NCBI GenBank assembly: GCA_035575135.1
Contig: DATLYE010000017.1
Location: 108,678-172,677, forward strand
DNA length: 64,000 nt
Origin: JANWXD01 sp035575135
GTDB taxonomy: Bacteria; Acidobacteriota; Terriglobia; Bryobacterales; Bryobacteraceae
Direction of reading: 5' to 3'
A model generated the notes under the pieces. The model did no database searches, had not been told where the DNA came from, and worked only from the letters and a program-made list of their open reading frames with translations. This document shows, piece by piece, positions 37,259-45,935 of the stretch; position 1 is the stretch's first letter; every line of letters begins with the position of its first letter. The translations under genes were made by a program, and so were the position numbers.

Positions 37259-39456
37259 AGCCGCGCTCCGGCGCGTTCCGCCAGAAACACGAGGCCCCAT
37301 TCGCCGGCTCGCGCCCGGAAATCCTCCGCGCGAAAATCCGAGTCGTGGATGAGCAGATAGCGGACGCCGCGCTGTCGCAAGGCTTCGGTTGCGCGGCGGC
37401 GCAAATCCGGCGGCAGGGGCGCCTCGGAGAAGCGCGGCTCACCCAGAACCTTCCAGCCGCCCGCCGCGTCCAGCCCTTCCAGCCGCAGGCGCGTCCGGCC
37501 GTGGTCCTGGGAGCAGTCCAGCACGACCCGGCTGACGTGCCGCTCCCGGCCGAGATCGAGTTCGACAAACATCCCGGGCCGCATCGCCTCCCAGCTGCGC
37601 CAGCGCGTGGCCGGATTCTCGTCAAAGGCCAGTTCGATCTCCCAGGGGTTGGGGTTCGCCGTGATCCGCCAGGACGGTTCCCGGACGAGGCGCTGCTCTC
37701 CGCTGTAGACCTGGAATTCGTTCACCGCCCAGAGTTCGGTGTCTGACCTGCCGGCTTGTACGACCCGAAGCCTGCGCAGCCGCTCGGGAACGAAGTCAAA
37801 GGTGAAGCGCCAGACCGGGTGGTACCCGTCAATGATCGGCGTCCAGAGAATGTCACCGAGGGTATGGTTGAAGGCGGCCGTGTAAGCCACCAGAATCTCC
37901 CGCGTCGTATAAGCCTCCGAGACCCGCTGCCAGGCGAAGACCTTCTCCCCCGGCGGGACGAACTGCTCGATCATGCGCGCGATCGGATAGCCCGCCCAGC
38001 GGCGGTTCAGCCATTCCTCTTCCGGCACGATGCGCAACGCTTCCCGCCAAGTGACGCGCTCCAGGCGCCAGCAGTAGGGGTCGGCGTACATCTTGATGTG
38101 ACTCGGCCAGGAAATCAGAGCGTGAAAGACAACAAGCAGCGGCGCGATTCCGGGCGCCCTGGTGAGGACCATCGCCATGGCCAGGGCCAGGAACGGCGCC
38201 GCGGGGATCAGGAAGCGCGTGCCGATATTGGTGAAGTACGTTGCCCCGAACACGGCGGCCGCCAGGAGCAGCCGGCGTCCCTGCGGCCACCGCAGGGACA
38301 ACAATGCCAGCGGGGCCAGCAGGAAAACCGGACCGAGCAACCCGGCCAACACGCGCCCGCGCACAGTGACTTCGAGCGGAATGTCGGCATAGCTTTCCAG
38401 ACCCGGATAATGGCGCATGTGCCAGCGGTACTCTTTCTCGAAGGACACATGAACGTAGGGATTGCGGAACCACGTGTTAAGAAACGGCGAAAACGGGTTG
38501 TCCACGACGATCCAGTTTTTTGCCGCCCAGGGCGCGGCCATCAGCGCCGCGCAAAGGCTTAAGACGGCCAGCGGGCCGAGCAGCGGACGGCGTTGCCGGC
38601 AGAGCTTCCAGGCCACAAAACCGGCAGCGTAGGGGAACGCGACGAACGCCGTGTACTTGGCGGCGTAAGCGAACCCGGCCAGCAGTCCGATGGGGATCAG
38701 CAAGCCCGGAGTGCGCTCGCGGTCCCAGATCTCGAGCAGATAGAAAACCGCGAAGGCGACGGCGGCGACCGCCACGTCCACGTAAGCGCTGGTGCCATCA
38801 ATGCCTACCACAGGGCTCAGGTAAAACAGAAGCGCTCCAGCGGCGCCGGCGCTTGCGACTCCGAAACGCCGCGCCCAGGCGATCATCCCGAAGGGCAGCC
38901 ATAGCAGGAAGGCGAAGTGTAGGAGCGAAGCTGCCGAATGGCGGCCGAAGGCGAACGCATACAGAAACAGCAGCTCGACGCCCTGCGACAGGCTGGCGTA
39001 CATGTTCGTCGTGATGCGGGGAAAGCCGCGCTCGCGCAGATAGCGGGAGACCAGGCCGAGATGATATTCCGTGCCGTCGGCGCTAATCTCGGGCGCCATG
39101 GCGTTGAAGAAGTACAGTGCCGTGTAGACCGCGAACACGGCTGCAAACAGCCGCCCCCAGAAACGATCGCCGGGCGGAAGCCGCCGGGCCACCGGGCGGT
39201 GGGCGCCGCGCCTGAGGGCAAGCACGATCACGCCGAGCCCTAGCGCCAGAAGCACCCCTTTGTAGAGCAGGTGTGCGGCGGCCAGCCAAAAGACCAGCGC
39301 ACTCAGGCACGCCGACCCCGTAACGAAGGCCAGAAAATCCTCCTCGAGGCGGTGAAGCTCGACGCCGAGCCTCCGGAGCAGCAGCCGCCCAAGAAGCCAG
39401 GACACCACAACGGTGAACGCCGCGCCGAACAGGATATAAACCGGCTGTGGGATCAC
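37243..39456 (-). CDS. GT39-like membrane glycosyltransferase with discoidin-like C-terminus
   Basis: A 737-residue protein. The first 460 residues hold about ten transmembrane segments, and an early acidic loop (AMAPEISADGTEYH) resembles GT-C enzymes using polyprenyl-linked sugars. From about residue 579 to 672 a beta-rich stretch (VNEFQVYSG, ENPATRWRSWEAMRPGMFVELDLG, VSRVVLDCSQDHGRTRLRLEG) matches the F5/8 type C (discoidin) fold, which binds carbohydrate. It starts at GTG, overlapping the lipoprotein stop. Probable extracytoplasmic sugar transfer; the acceptor is unknown. Confidence 0.75.
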   Translation of the reverse strand: MIPQPVYILFGAAFTVVVSWLLGRLLLRRLGVELHRLEEDFLAFVTGSACLSALVFWLAAAHLLYKGVLLALGLGVIVLALRRGAHRPVARRLPPGDRFWGRLFAAVFAVYTALYFFNAMAPEISADGTEYHLGLVSRYLRERGFPRITTNMYASLSQGVELLFLYAFAFGRHSAASLLHFAFLLWLPFGMIAWARRFGVASAGAAGALLFYLSPVVGIDGTSAYVDVAVAAVAFAVFYLLEIWDRERTPGLLIPIGLLAGFAYAAKYTAFVAFPYAAGFVAWKLCRQRRPLLGPLAVLSLCAALMAAPWAAKNWIVVDNPFSPFLNTWFRNPYVHVSFEKEYRWHMRHYPGLESYADIPLEVTVRGRVLAGLLGPVFLLAPLALLSLRWPQGRRLLLAAAVFGATYFTNIGTRFLIPAAPFLALAMAMVLTRAPGIAPLLVVFHALISWPSHIKMYADPYCWRLERVTWREALRIVPEEEWLNRRWAGYPIARMIEQFVPPGEKVFAWQRVSEAYTTREILVAYTAAFNHTLGDILWTPIIDGYHPVWRFTFDFVPERLRRLRVVQAGRSDTELWAVNEFQVYSGEQRLVREPSWRITANPNPWEIELAFDENPATRWRSWEAMRPGMFVELDLGRERHVSRVVLDCSQDHGRTRLRLEGLDAAGGWKVLGEPRFSEAPLPPDLRRRATEALRQRGVRYLLIHDSDFRAEDFRARAGEWGLVFLAERAGARLYRIE

Positions 39457-39989
39457 GGGAGAAAACCCGCGCGGTGGAGGATGAACCCCAGACGTGTACC
39501 GTCGCGCGGATCCACGTAGACTTTGTCGGCCTCGATCGTAACCCGCACCAGTTCCCCCGCGTGTAACCAGCCGTCGGGCACGGGCTGTTCAAAGCGACGG
39601 GGCCCCGGAGTCTCGAATCGCAGGGCGCCGAGGGGCCTTCCGTTCACCGAGAAAGCGAGGGTCACCGGGCCGGTCTGCGCGAAGGTCGCTTCGGCCACCA
39701 CCACGTCCGCGACAAATCGGATACCGCGAACTTGGCGCGTGACGAATTGCAGTTCCGCGCGCCCGGAAGCCCAACGCCAGGCGCCCGCCTCCAACCTGCG
39801 GTTCACGCCCCCAACCAGGTGGATTTCCGCATCCGGATCGCTCATGGCGACGAAGGCCCGCAGGCGGGTGGGCTCGGCTCCCGTCAGCGGCTTGCGCTCG
39901 ATCGGCGGCGTGAACAGGTCCGGGGAACGGGAGCAGCCGGCCGGTCCGAGGATAGCCAGCGGCACCAGCGCCGCGAGCTTCCGCCTCAT
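39453..39989 (-). CDS. Putative lipoprotein
   Basis: A 178-residue protein with signal and lipobox LGPAGC (mature Cys at about residue 19). The rest is beta-rich with no named domain (VVVAEATFAQTGPVTLAFSVNGRPL, VRVTIEADKVYVDPRDGTRLGFIL). The ATG at 39989 is chosen because it gives the lipoprotein signal and overlaps the TldE stop as ATGA. Sits between tldE and the glycosyltransferase, so it may be part of an envelope complex. Function unknown. Confidence 0.72.
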   Translation of the reverse strand: MRRKLAALVPLAILGPAGCSRSPDLFTPPIERKPLTGAEPTRLRAFVAMSDPDAEIHLVGGVNRRLEAGAWRWASGRAELQFVTRQVRGIRFVADVVVAEATFAQTGPVTLAFSVNGRPLGALRFETPGPRRFEQPVPDGWLHAGELVRVTIEADKVYVDPRDGTRLGFILHRAGFLP

Positions 39990-41311
39990 ACGGCGTCGGA
40001 AACGCTGGTGAACTGGAAGTTGCTCGACACCAGGGGAGGCACCACCACGGAGCCCCCTTCGGCTCCCTGCACCCGCTCCGGCCGCCCGGCGCGCTGCGCA
40101 TTCTCGAGCAGGCGCACCGGACTCTCGTTGAAGCGAAGGTTCATCACGGGCCGGGAGATCTTGCCGTTCTCGATGAGGAACAACCCGTCGCGCGTCAGCC
40201 CGGTGAGCTGGAGCGTCTGCGGGTTGACCACGCGGATGTACCAGAAGCGGGTCACCAGAAGGCCGCGCTCCGTCTGCCGGATCAGCTCGTCCAGGCTCTC
40301 CTGGCCGCCGTCCATGACCAAGGACCCGGGAAAGCCGGTGGGTGGGTTGCCTGTCTTCGCGCCCCAATAGCGGGTATAGACGAGGTTGCGCACGACGCCC
40401 TTTTCCACCCAGGCAATCCGGCGCGCGGGCAACCATTCGCTGGTCCAGGGGGTTGCGGGCAGGCGCGGGTCGAAGGGGTCGCTGCGCAAGCTGATGAACT
40501 CGGGAAACAACTTTTCGCCCAACCGCGTGCCGCCTCCTTTTTTGCTCAGGAAGGAGCGGCCCTCTTCGGCAGCGCGTGCGTCGAGGGCGAAGCCCATGCG
40601 CCCGATGAGGTCACCCACCGCCGTCGCCTCCAGCACCACGGTGTAGGCTCCCGGCTCCAGACGCTCCGGCTTCCGCCAGCGGAGACACTTCTCCACCGCC
40701 CGGGCGGCGATCTCTTCACCGCGGATCTCTGCGATCCGTAACGAGGGCCGGCCCGCCCATCCGGAGCTGGACCCGTCCGGGGTGCGGACCGTGACGGTGA
40801 GCCGTGCATCCGCCGAACGGTCGTAACCGAACAGTTTGTTTTTGTTGGCGACTGCGCGGACCGAAGCGGAACGGACGAAGAAACCCGCCGCCACCAGGTG
40901 ATTTTTCTTGGCCGCTGTGATGGCGGCCGCCACGTGCGGGATCATCTCCGCCGTGCGTGCCCGCGCCGTGGCTTCGTCGTAATCGCTGGTTTCCGGATAC
41001 TCCTGCGGGCCCAGAGGAGGCATGTGCTCCGGGTTCGGTGGGGCCAACGCCGCCAGTTCCTCGGAGCGCCGTACCACCGCCTCGAGACTGGCCGTATCCA
41101 CCTCGGTGGTTTCCGCCGTGCCGCTGCGCCCGTCCCGTGTTGAGGTGACGGTGACGGACCGCTCCAGGACCACACCGGACGTGGTCACGCCGTTGTTGGC
41201 GAAGCGAACGTTGGCCTGTTCGGAGGCGGACAGTACCACACTGCACTCCGGGAGCTTGGAGAAGGAAAGGATCGTGTCGGCCAGCTTGCGGGCTTCGTCT
41301 CGCGTCCACAT
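39986..41311 (-). CDS. TldE/PmbA-family protein (TldD partner)
   Basis: A 441-residue protein of the TldE/PmbA family (C-terminal AGPFLTS-like ending SSNFQFTSVSDAV). Like TldE it lacks the HExxxH metal motif, so it should serve as the partner subunit of TldD in a heterodimer that cleaves unfolded peptides. It has no export signal (MWTRDEARKLADTIL), unlike its TldD neighbour. Separated by 24 bases from tldD and overlapping the lipoprotein gene. Confidence 0.85.
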   Translation of the reverse strand: MWTRDEARKLADTILSFSKLPECSVVLSASEQANVRFANNGVTTSGVVLERSVTVTSTRDGRSGTAETTEVDTASLEAVVRRSEELAALAPPNPEHMPPLGPQEYPETSDYDEATARARTAEMIPHVAAAITAAKKNHLVAAGFFVRSASVRAVANKNKLFGYDRSADARLTVTVRTPDGSSSGWAGRPSLRIAEIRGEEIAARAVEKCLRWRKPERLEPGAYTVVLEATAVGDLIGRMGFALDARAAEEGRSFLSKKGGGTRLGEKLFPEFISLRSDPFDPRLPATPWTSEWLPARRIAWVEKGVVRNLVYTRYWGAKTGNPPTGFPGSLVMDGGQESLDELIRQTERGLLVTRFWYIRVVNPQTLQLTGLTRDGLFLIENGKISRPVMNLRFNESPVRLLENAQRAGRPERVQGAEGGSVVVPPLVSSNFQFTSVSDAV

Positions 41312-41335
41312 GATGCTCCAGCACCTCCTCGCGCT

Positions 41336-42901
41336 TCAGTCTGTGCGAATCACCGTGATCTGCCGGAATCGCGCGGGCGAGCAGCCGTGACTGACCGAGT
41401 TGGTCTGCATCGGTTCGCCCTTGCCGTCGTTCGGGGAGCCGTACTGTTCCCAGTAGCTCGGCCCAGCGATGCCGTCGCAGGCCTGCCAGAAATCCGGAGT
41501 CCGGGACTGGTAGGCCACCCGCGAGATCATTCCCCGCTTTTTGCCCCCTTTGATCTCCCAGAAGGCGTCGCCTCCGAACTGGAAGTTGTAGCGCTGCTGG
41601 TCAATCGAGTAGCTGCCGCGTCCCTCGATGAGAATGCCGTCGTCAACACCCGCGATCAGGTCCTCGAGAGTGACGTCGGGCGGCCCCGGCGCAAGCCAGA
41701 CGTTCGGCATGCGCTGGAACGGCACGCTGGCCCACGAATCCGCATAGCAGCAGCCGCGCGACTCCTTCTCGCCGATCAGGTGCGCCTGTTCGCGGATGGT
41801 CTGGAAATGTTTGAAGATGCCTTTTTCCACAATGGGGAAACGGGTGGTCTTGACGCCGTCGTCATCATAGGCCACGGTCGCCAGTCCCCGCTCGTAGGTC
41901 CGGTCCCCGTAGATGGTGACGATCTCGCTGCCGATCCTCTCTTTGCCCATTTTTTCCGGCGTAAGGAAGCTGGTTCCGGCGAAGTTGGCTTCGTAACCGA
42001 GAGCCCGGTCGAGCTCGGTGGAGTGCCCGATGCTTTCGTGGATGGTGAGAAACAAGTTGCTCGGCATCAGGACCAGATCTTTCTTCCCCGGTTCGACCGG
42101 AGGCGCAGCCAGATGCTCCAGTACCTCTTCGCGGATCCGCGGGGCGTGCTCCAGAAAGTTCATCCGGGCCACGTACTCCCAGCCCGCTTCCAGAGGCGGC
42201 GGGGTGTAATTGCGCGTGCGGGAGATTCCTCTGGCGAAATCCACGGCAGTCGCGGCCAGGTTGGCGATGGTGTGGATGACCAGCTGCTGGATGGAGGATC
42301 CCTCCGAGGAGGCAAAGTACTTGTCCTCGGAGTGAAACATCAGCATGGCGGTCGAAGCGAAGACCCGCTTTTCTTTTTTGACTTCGGCGGCGGCGGCGCG
42401 GAGCAGCTCGATCTTTTCGGCTACGGGGATGTCGAACGGGTTGCGCTCGCAGGGCGAGCTCCACCGGTCGCGGTATGCGGGTGTGGGCGCCAGAACCACG
42501 GGCCGGGCCTGAATCCTGGCGTTGGCCTCGGCTACGGCCACGGCTTCACGCGTCACCCGGGCGATTTCCTCTTCGGAAACGACGGGGGACGCGGCGAAGC
42601 CCCAGACGCCGCGGGCGATGACCCGGACGCCGAAGCCGAAACTTTCGCGGTCGGTGACGTTGGGAACTTCCAGCGTGCGGCCAGTGCCCCGCTCGGGGGA
42701 CAGGCGCAGGAAGATGGTCTGGTCGCGGTACCGATTGATCCGGATGTCACAGTAGCTTGCCTTCAGGCGCTGCGCCTCGCGAAGCGCCACTTGAGCCAGC
42801 TTCTCGAGCTCCGAAGACGGCCGCTTGGAGCTTTCCGCCGCGCCGAAAAGATCGGCGGCGGCCAGGGCGGACGAGCCCAGGAAGACGCGCCGTGACATCA
42901 T
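41336..42901 (-). CDS. TldD-family zinc metalloprotease with Tat-type signal
   Basis: A 521-residue TldD. The metal motif HESIGH is at residues 288-293 and a Cys-containing stretch (GCCYADS) follows. The N-terminus MMSRRVFLGSSALAAADLFG is a twin-arginine signal (SRRVFL). Escherichia coli TldD acts in the cytoplasm on unfolded peptides, so an exported version is unusual. The ATG at 42901 overlaps the nth stop (ATGA); ATG at 42898 gives the same leader minus one Met. TldE is downstream. Confidence 0.9.
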   Translation of the reverse strand: MMSRRVFLGSSALAAADLFGAAESSKRPSSELEKLAQVALREAQRLKASYCDIRINRYRDQTIFLRLSPERGTGRTLEVPNVTDRESFGFGVRVIARGVWGFAASPVVSEEEIARVTREAVAVAEANARIQARPVVLAPTPAYRDRWSSPCERNPFDIPVAEKIELLRAAAAEVKKEKRVFASTAMLMFHSEDKYFASSEGSSIQQLVIHTIANLAATAVDFARGISRTRNYTPPPLEAGWEYVARMNFLEHAPRIREEVLEHLAAPPVEPGKKDLVLMPSNLFLTIHESIGHSTELDRALGYEANFAGTSFLTPEKMGKERIGSEIVTIYGDRTYERGLATVAYDDDGVKTTRFPIVEKGIFKHFQTIREQAHLIGEKESRGCCYADSWASVPFQRMPNVWLAPGPPDVTLEDLIAGVDDGILIEGRGSYSIDQQRYNFQFGGDAFWEIKGGKKRGMISRVAYQSRTPDFWQACDGIAGPSYWEQYGSPNDGKGEPMQTNSVSHGCSPARFRQITVIRTD

Positions 42902-43581
42902 ACCGTCTTATCCTCCGCATAGCAAAAAGAGTTCATCGGACATTCGGCGCAGCGCGGGCGCCGCGCCGTACACAGGTTGCGGCCGTGATGGATCATCTGG
43001 TGGGAAAACAGGATCCACCGTTCTTTGGGAATGATCTTCATCAAGTCCTGCTCGATCTTGTTGGGGTCGGTTTCCCGGGTCAGGTCCAGGCGGCGGGCGA
43101 TGCGCTGCACGTGCGTGTCCACGACGATGCCCGAGGGAATGCCGTAGGCCGTGCCCAACACCACATTGGCCGTCTTGCGCGCCACTCCGGGGATGGTGAG
43201 CATCTCCTCCATGGTCTTCGGCACGCGGCCGCCGAAATCGGCCAGAATTTTTCGGGCCGCGCCGATCAAGGCTTTGGCCTTATTGTTAAAAAAGCCTGTC
43301 GAGCGGATGTCCTGAGCCAGTTCTTCCTGGCTCGCGGCGGCGAAGTCCCGGATCGTCGGGTACTTCTTGAAAAGGCCGGGGGTAACTTCATTGACGCGCT
43401 TGTCCGTGCACTGAGCCGAGAGGATCGTGGCCACAAGCAGTTCCCAGGCGTTGCGGTGGTGGAGAGCACAGGTGGCGTTCGGATAAAGCTGGTCCAAAGC
43501 CTGGAGGATCTTGCGGACCCGGGCATTGCGCGCCCCCGCTGCCTTGGGACGCTTGGGTTTGGGCGCCGTCTTGACCGCCAT
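42898..43581 (-). CDS. nth: Endonuclease III
   Basis: A 227-residue DNA glycosylase/AP lyase. HhH motif LTIPGVARKTANVVLG contains the catalytic Lys, and VDTHVQRIARRL holds the catalytic Asp. The C-terminal [4Fe-4S] ligands are C-x6-C-x2-C-x5-C (CTARRPRCAECPMNSFC). It removes oxidised pyrimidines. The ATG at 43581 (MAVKTAPKPKR) is chosen because it precedes a Lys/Arg-rich leader; the frame can be read further upstream only through the intergenic spacer. Confidence 0.95.
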   Translation of the reverse strand: MAVKTAPKPKRPKAAGARNARVRKILQALDQLYPNATCALHHRNAWELLVATILSAQCTDKRVNEVTPGLFKKYPTIRDFAAASQEELAQDIRSTGFFNNKAKALIGAARKILADFGGRVPKTMEEMLTIPGVARKTANVVLGTAYGIPSGIVVDTHVQRIARRLDLTRETDPNKIEQDLMKIIPKERWILFSHQMIHHGRNLCTARRPRCAECPMNSFCYAEDKTV

Positions 43582-43681
43582 CGCCGGGCTTGGAGAAGCC
43601 CTAACATCATAGCACCGCACAGACCGCCGGTCCCTGCGGCGGTGTTTGCGAGGCGATCTGGTACAATCGTGTGCGAATCGG

Positions 43682-44821
43682 ATGAGATGGAAGTTACTGG
43701 CGCTGCTGCCAGTGTGGGCAACCGCCTCCCTGACGTCGCAAAAACCGCAGATCGAGCACAAGACGCAGCTCGAGCTCGAACAGGAGCGCGTCGCCCAGAC
43801 GCGCGTGATTCCTAAGGAGCCCCCTACCGTCGTAACCGCGGATCCGCGCCGCTTGGTTTTTCATGTGTCGCCGCTGTCGGCTCGCGGCCTGCTGTCGCGG
43901 CAGACGCGCGACGCTTTGCAGGCGCTGTTTCGCAGCGCTCGCGGAATGACGATCGTGAAACTGCGTGCCTTCGTGGCCGGCAGCGGTGATATGCGGCGGG
44001 TCCAGAGCCTGGTGAGCGAGATCTTCACCGAGCGCCGCCTGCCCCTGCCCGCCCTGACTGTCGTGCAGGTGGGCGGACTCCCGCTCACCGGGGCGCAGGT
44101 GGTCTTCGAATCGGCAGCCGTTGCCCGAAAGGAAGTGAATCCCCACGGGCTGGCGTTCATCTCCGGGCAGGCGGCTTCCTCGGATGAATACCGGCTCACC
44201 ATGGCGCCGCTTGCGGAAAAATCTCTGGCGGATCTGGGGCGCGCGGTGCGCGGCGCCGGGGCCGAACCGAAGGACGTGTTGCGGATCACCTGCTTTATGA
44301 CCTCCCTGGAGGACGTGGACGCGGTGCGCACCCGCGTCGCGCGGGAGTTCCCGCAGGCGGCGGCCAACTACGTGCAGATCCAGCGCGCACCGGCGCGGAG
44401 CGTGGTGGAGTGCGAGGCCGTGGCGCGCCTGAACGCTCCCGTGGGTGCGCCGCTACGGATGTTGAATCCGGACGGGCTGCCGGTTTCGCCCAACTATTCG
44501 CACGTGGCGCTGGTGGGAGCCCCGAAGATTGTGCTGACCGGCGCGCAAATGGCCTTTCAGTACGAGGAGCAGGACGTCCGGCTGGCCTTCCAGCGCCTGG
44601 AGCGCGAGCTGGCGCAGGCGGGCGCCTCGCTGCGCAAGACGGCCATGGCTTCCATCTACCCGCTTTCGGGCGGTTTGAGCGGGCTGATTCGGAAGGTTCG
44701 CGCCGAGTTTTACGACATGAGCCGTCCGCCGGCCAGCACCATGCTGCCGTTCGAAGGGTTACCGGCCCTGGACGCCTCTCTGGCTTTGGACGTGATCGCC
44801 GTGCCGGACGATGCCCGCTGA
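43682..44821 (+). CDS. Exported triple RidA/YjgF-like protein
   Basis: A 379-residue protein with a probable N-terminal signal (MRWKLLALLPVWATASL). Three RidA-like units are visible at about 50-140, 145-255 and 262-375. Each shows the RidA beta strand order. Only the second keeps the Arg of the imine-deaminase site (PARSVVECEAVA); unit 1 has LPALTVVQVGGLP and unit 3 PASTMLPFEGLP instead. RidA normally hydrolyses reactive enamines and imines. An exported triple copy is uncommon. ATG 43682 is chosen as the start. Confidence 0.78.
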   Translation: MRWKLLALLPVWATASLTSQKPQIEHKTQLELEQERVAQTRVIPKEPPTVVTADPRRLVFHVSPLSARGLLSRQTRDALQALFRSARGMTIVKLRAFVAGSGDMRRVQSLVSEIFTERRLPLPALTVVQVGGLPLTGAQVVFESAAVARKEVNPHGLAFISGQAASSDEYRLTMAPLAEKSLADLGRAVRGAGAEPKDVLRITCFMTSLEDVDAVRTRVAREFPQAAANYVQIQRAPARSVVECEAVARLNAPVGAPLRMLNPDGLPVSPNYSHVALVGAPKIVLTGAQMAFQYEEQDVRLAFQRLERELAQAGASLRKTAMASIYPLSGGLSGLIRKVRAEFYDMSRPPASTMLPFEGLPALDASLALDVIAVPDDAR

Positions 44822-44857
44822 GCGCGGCCCGCATCCGGCGCGACTTCAGGAGTTGCC

Positions 44858-45889
44858 ATGAAGACCGTAGTGACATTCGGGGAAATCATGCTCCGGCTCG
44901 CCCCGCCGGGCTTTGAGCGTTTTTTGCAGTCTCCGCAATTCCTGGCCACCTTCGGCGGCGGTGAAGCTAACGTGGCCGTGGCGCTGGCGGGTTTCGGGGT
45001 GCCGGCCCGTTACGTCACCGTGCTGCCGGCCAACCATCCGATCGCCGACGCCTTCGTGGGAGAGCTGCGCCGCTTCGGCGTAGATGCTTCCGCCATCGTG
45101 CGCGGCAAGGGCCGCATGGGCATCTATTTCGTCGAACCGGGAGCCAACCAGCGCCCCTCCAAGGTTGTCTACGACCGCGACTACAGCGCCATCGCACTGG
45201 CCAAGCCGGGCGACATCCCCTGGGAGCAGGCCTTCGAAGGCGCGGGCTGGTTTCACATCACGGGCATCACGCCGGCCATCAGCCAGGGGGCTGCGGATCT
45301 GGCCCTCGAAGCGGTGTCGAAGGCGCGCGCCCTGGGCCTGACCGTTTCGTGTGATCTCAACTACCGCAAGAACCTGTGGAAATACGGCAAGAGCGCGCCG
45401 GAAGTGATGGGCGAACTGTTCCGCCTGGTGGACGTAGGGATCGCCAACGAAGAAGATTGCCAGATGGCTCTGGGGATCGAAGCGGGCGTGGACGTTCACG
45501 CAGGCAAGCTGGAAGTGGGGGCCTACCGCAGCCTGAGCGAACGCGTGATGGCGCGCTTTGCCAACCTCAAGATGATGGCCATCACGCTGCGGGAGTCCTA
45601 CAGCGCCTCCCACAACGGCTGGTCTGCCTGTCTCTACGATGGGACGGAGTTCCTCACCAGCCGGCGCTACGACATCACCCACATCGTGGATCGGGTGGGC
45701 GCAGGCGACTGCTTCGCCGCCGGCCTCATCTACGGGCTGCTTTGCCTGGGCAGCCGTCAGGAAGCGCTCGAGTTCGCCGTGGCCGCCTCCTGCCTGAAGC
45801 ACTCCATCCCTGGCGATTTCAATCGCTTTTCCGTCGAGGAGGTCAACCAGTTGGTCCGGGGCGGCGGCTCGGGCAGGGTCCAGAGATAG
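44858..45889 (+). CDS. 2-keto-3-deoxygluconate kinase-like PfkB kinase
   Basis: A 343-residue PfkB-family kinase with GGGEANVAVALAGFG, DLNYRKNLW and the canonical anion hole DRVGAGDCFAAG. It shares the C-terminal GGSxRxQR tail and many motif positions with the kinase at 30560, so the two are paralogs. Probably phosphorylates 2-keto-3-deoxygluconate to KDPG in an Entner-Doudoroff-like route. Thirty-six bases after the RidA gene, preceded by a CAGGAG ribosome-binding site (TTCAGGAGTTGCC). Confidence 0.88.
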   Translation: MKTVVTFGEIMLRLAPPGFERFLQSPQFLATFGGGEANVAVALAGFGVPARYVTVLPANHPIADAFVGELRRFGVDASAIVRGKGRMGIYFVEPGANQRPSKVVYDRDYSAIALAKPGDIPWEQAFEGAGWFHITGITPAISQGAADLALEAVSKARALGLTVSCDLNYRKNLWKYGKSAPEVMGELFRLVDVGIANEEDCQMALGIEAGVDVHAGKLEVGAYRSLSERVMARFANLKMMAITLRESYSASHNGWSACLYDGTEFLTSRRYDITHIVDRVGAGDCFAAGLIYGLLCLGSRQEALEFAVAASCLKHSIPGDFNRFSVEEVNQLVRGGGSGRVQR

Positions 45890-45911
45890 GACTTCCCTCC
45901 GGCGCGTTGCC

Positions 45912-45919
45912 GGTATAAT
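45912..45919 (+). promoter_or_regulatory. Extended -10 box before the VWFA gene
   Basis: CCGGTATAAT ends here, 16 bases before ATG 45936. The same CCGGTATAAT sequence occurs twice before the PFK gene (23498-23543). No -35 box is seen at the expected distance. Confidence 0.55.
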
Positions 45920-45935
45920 TGGGGTTGAGATCCCG

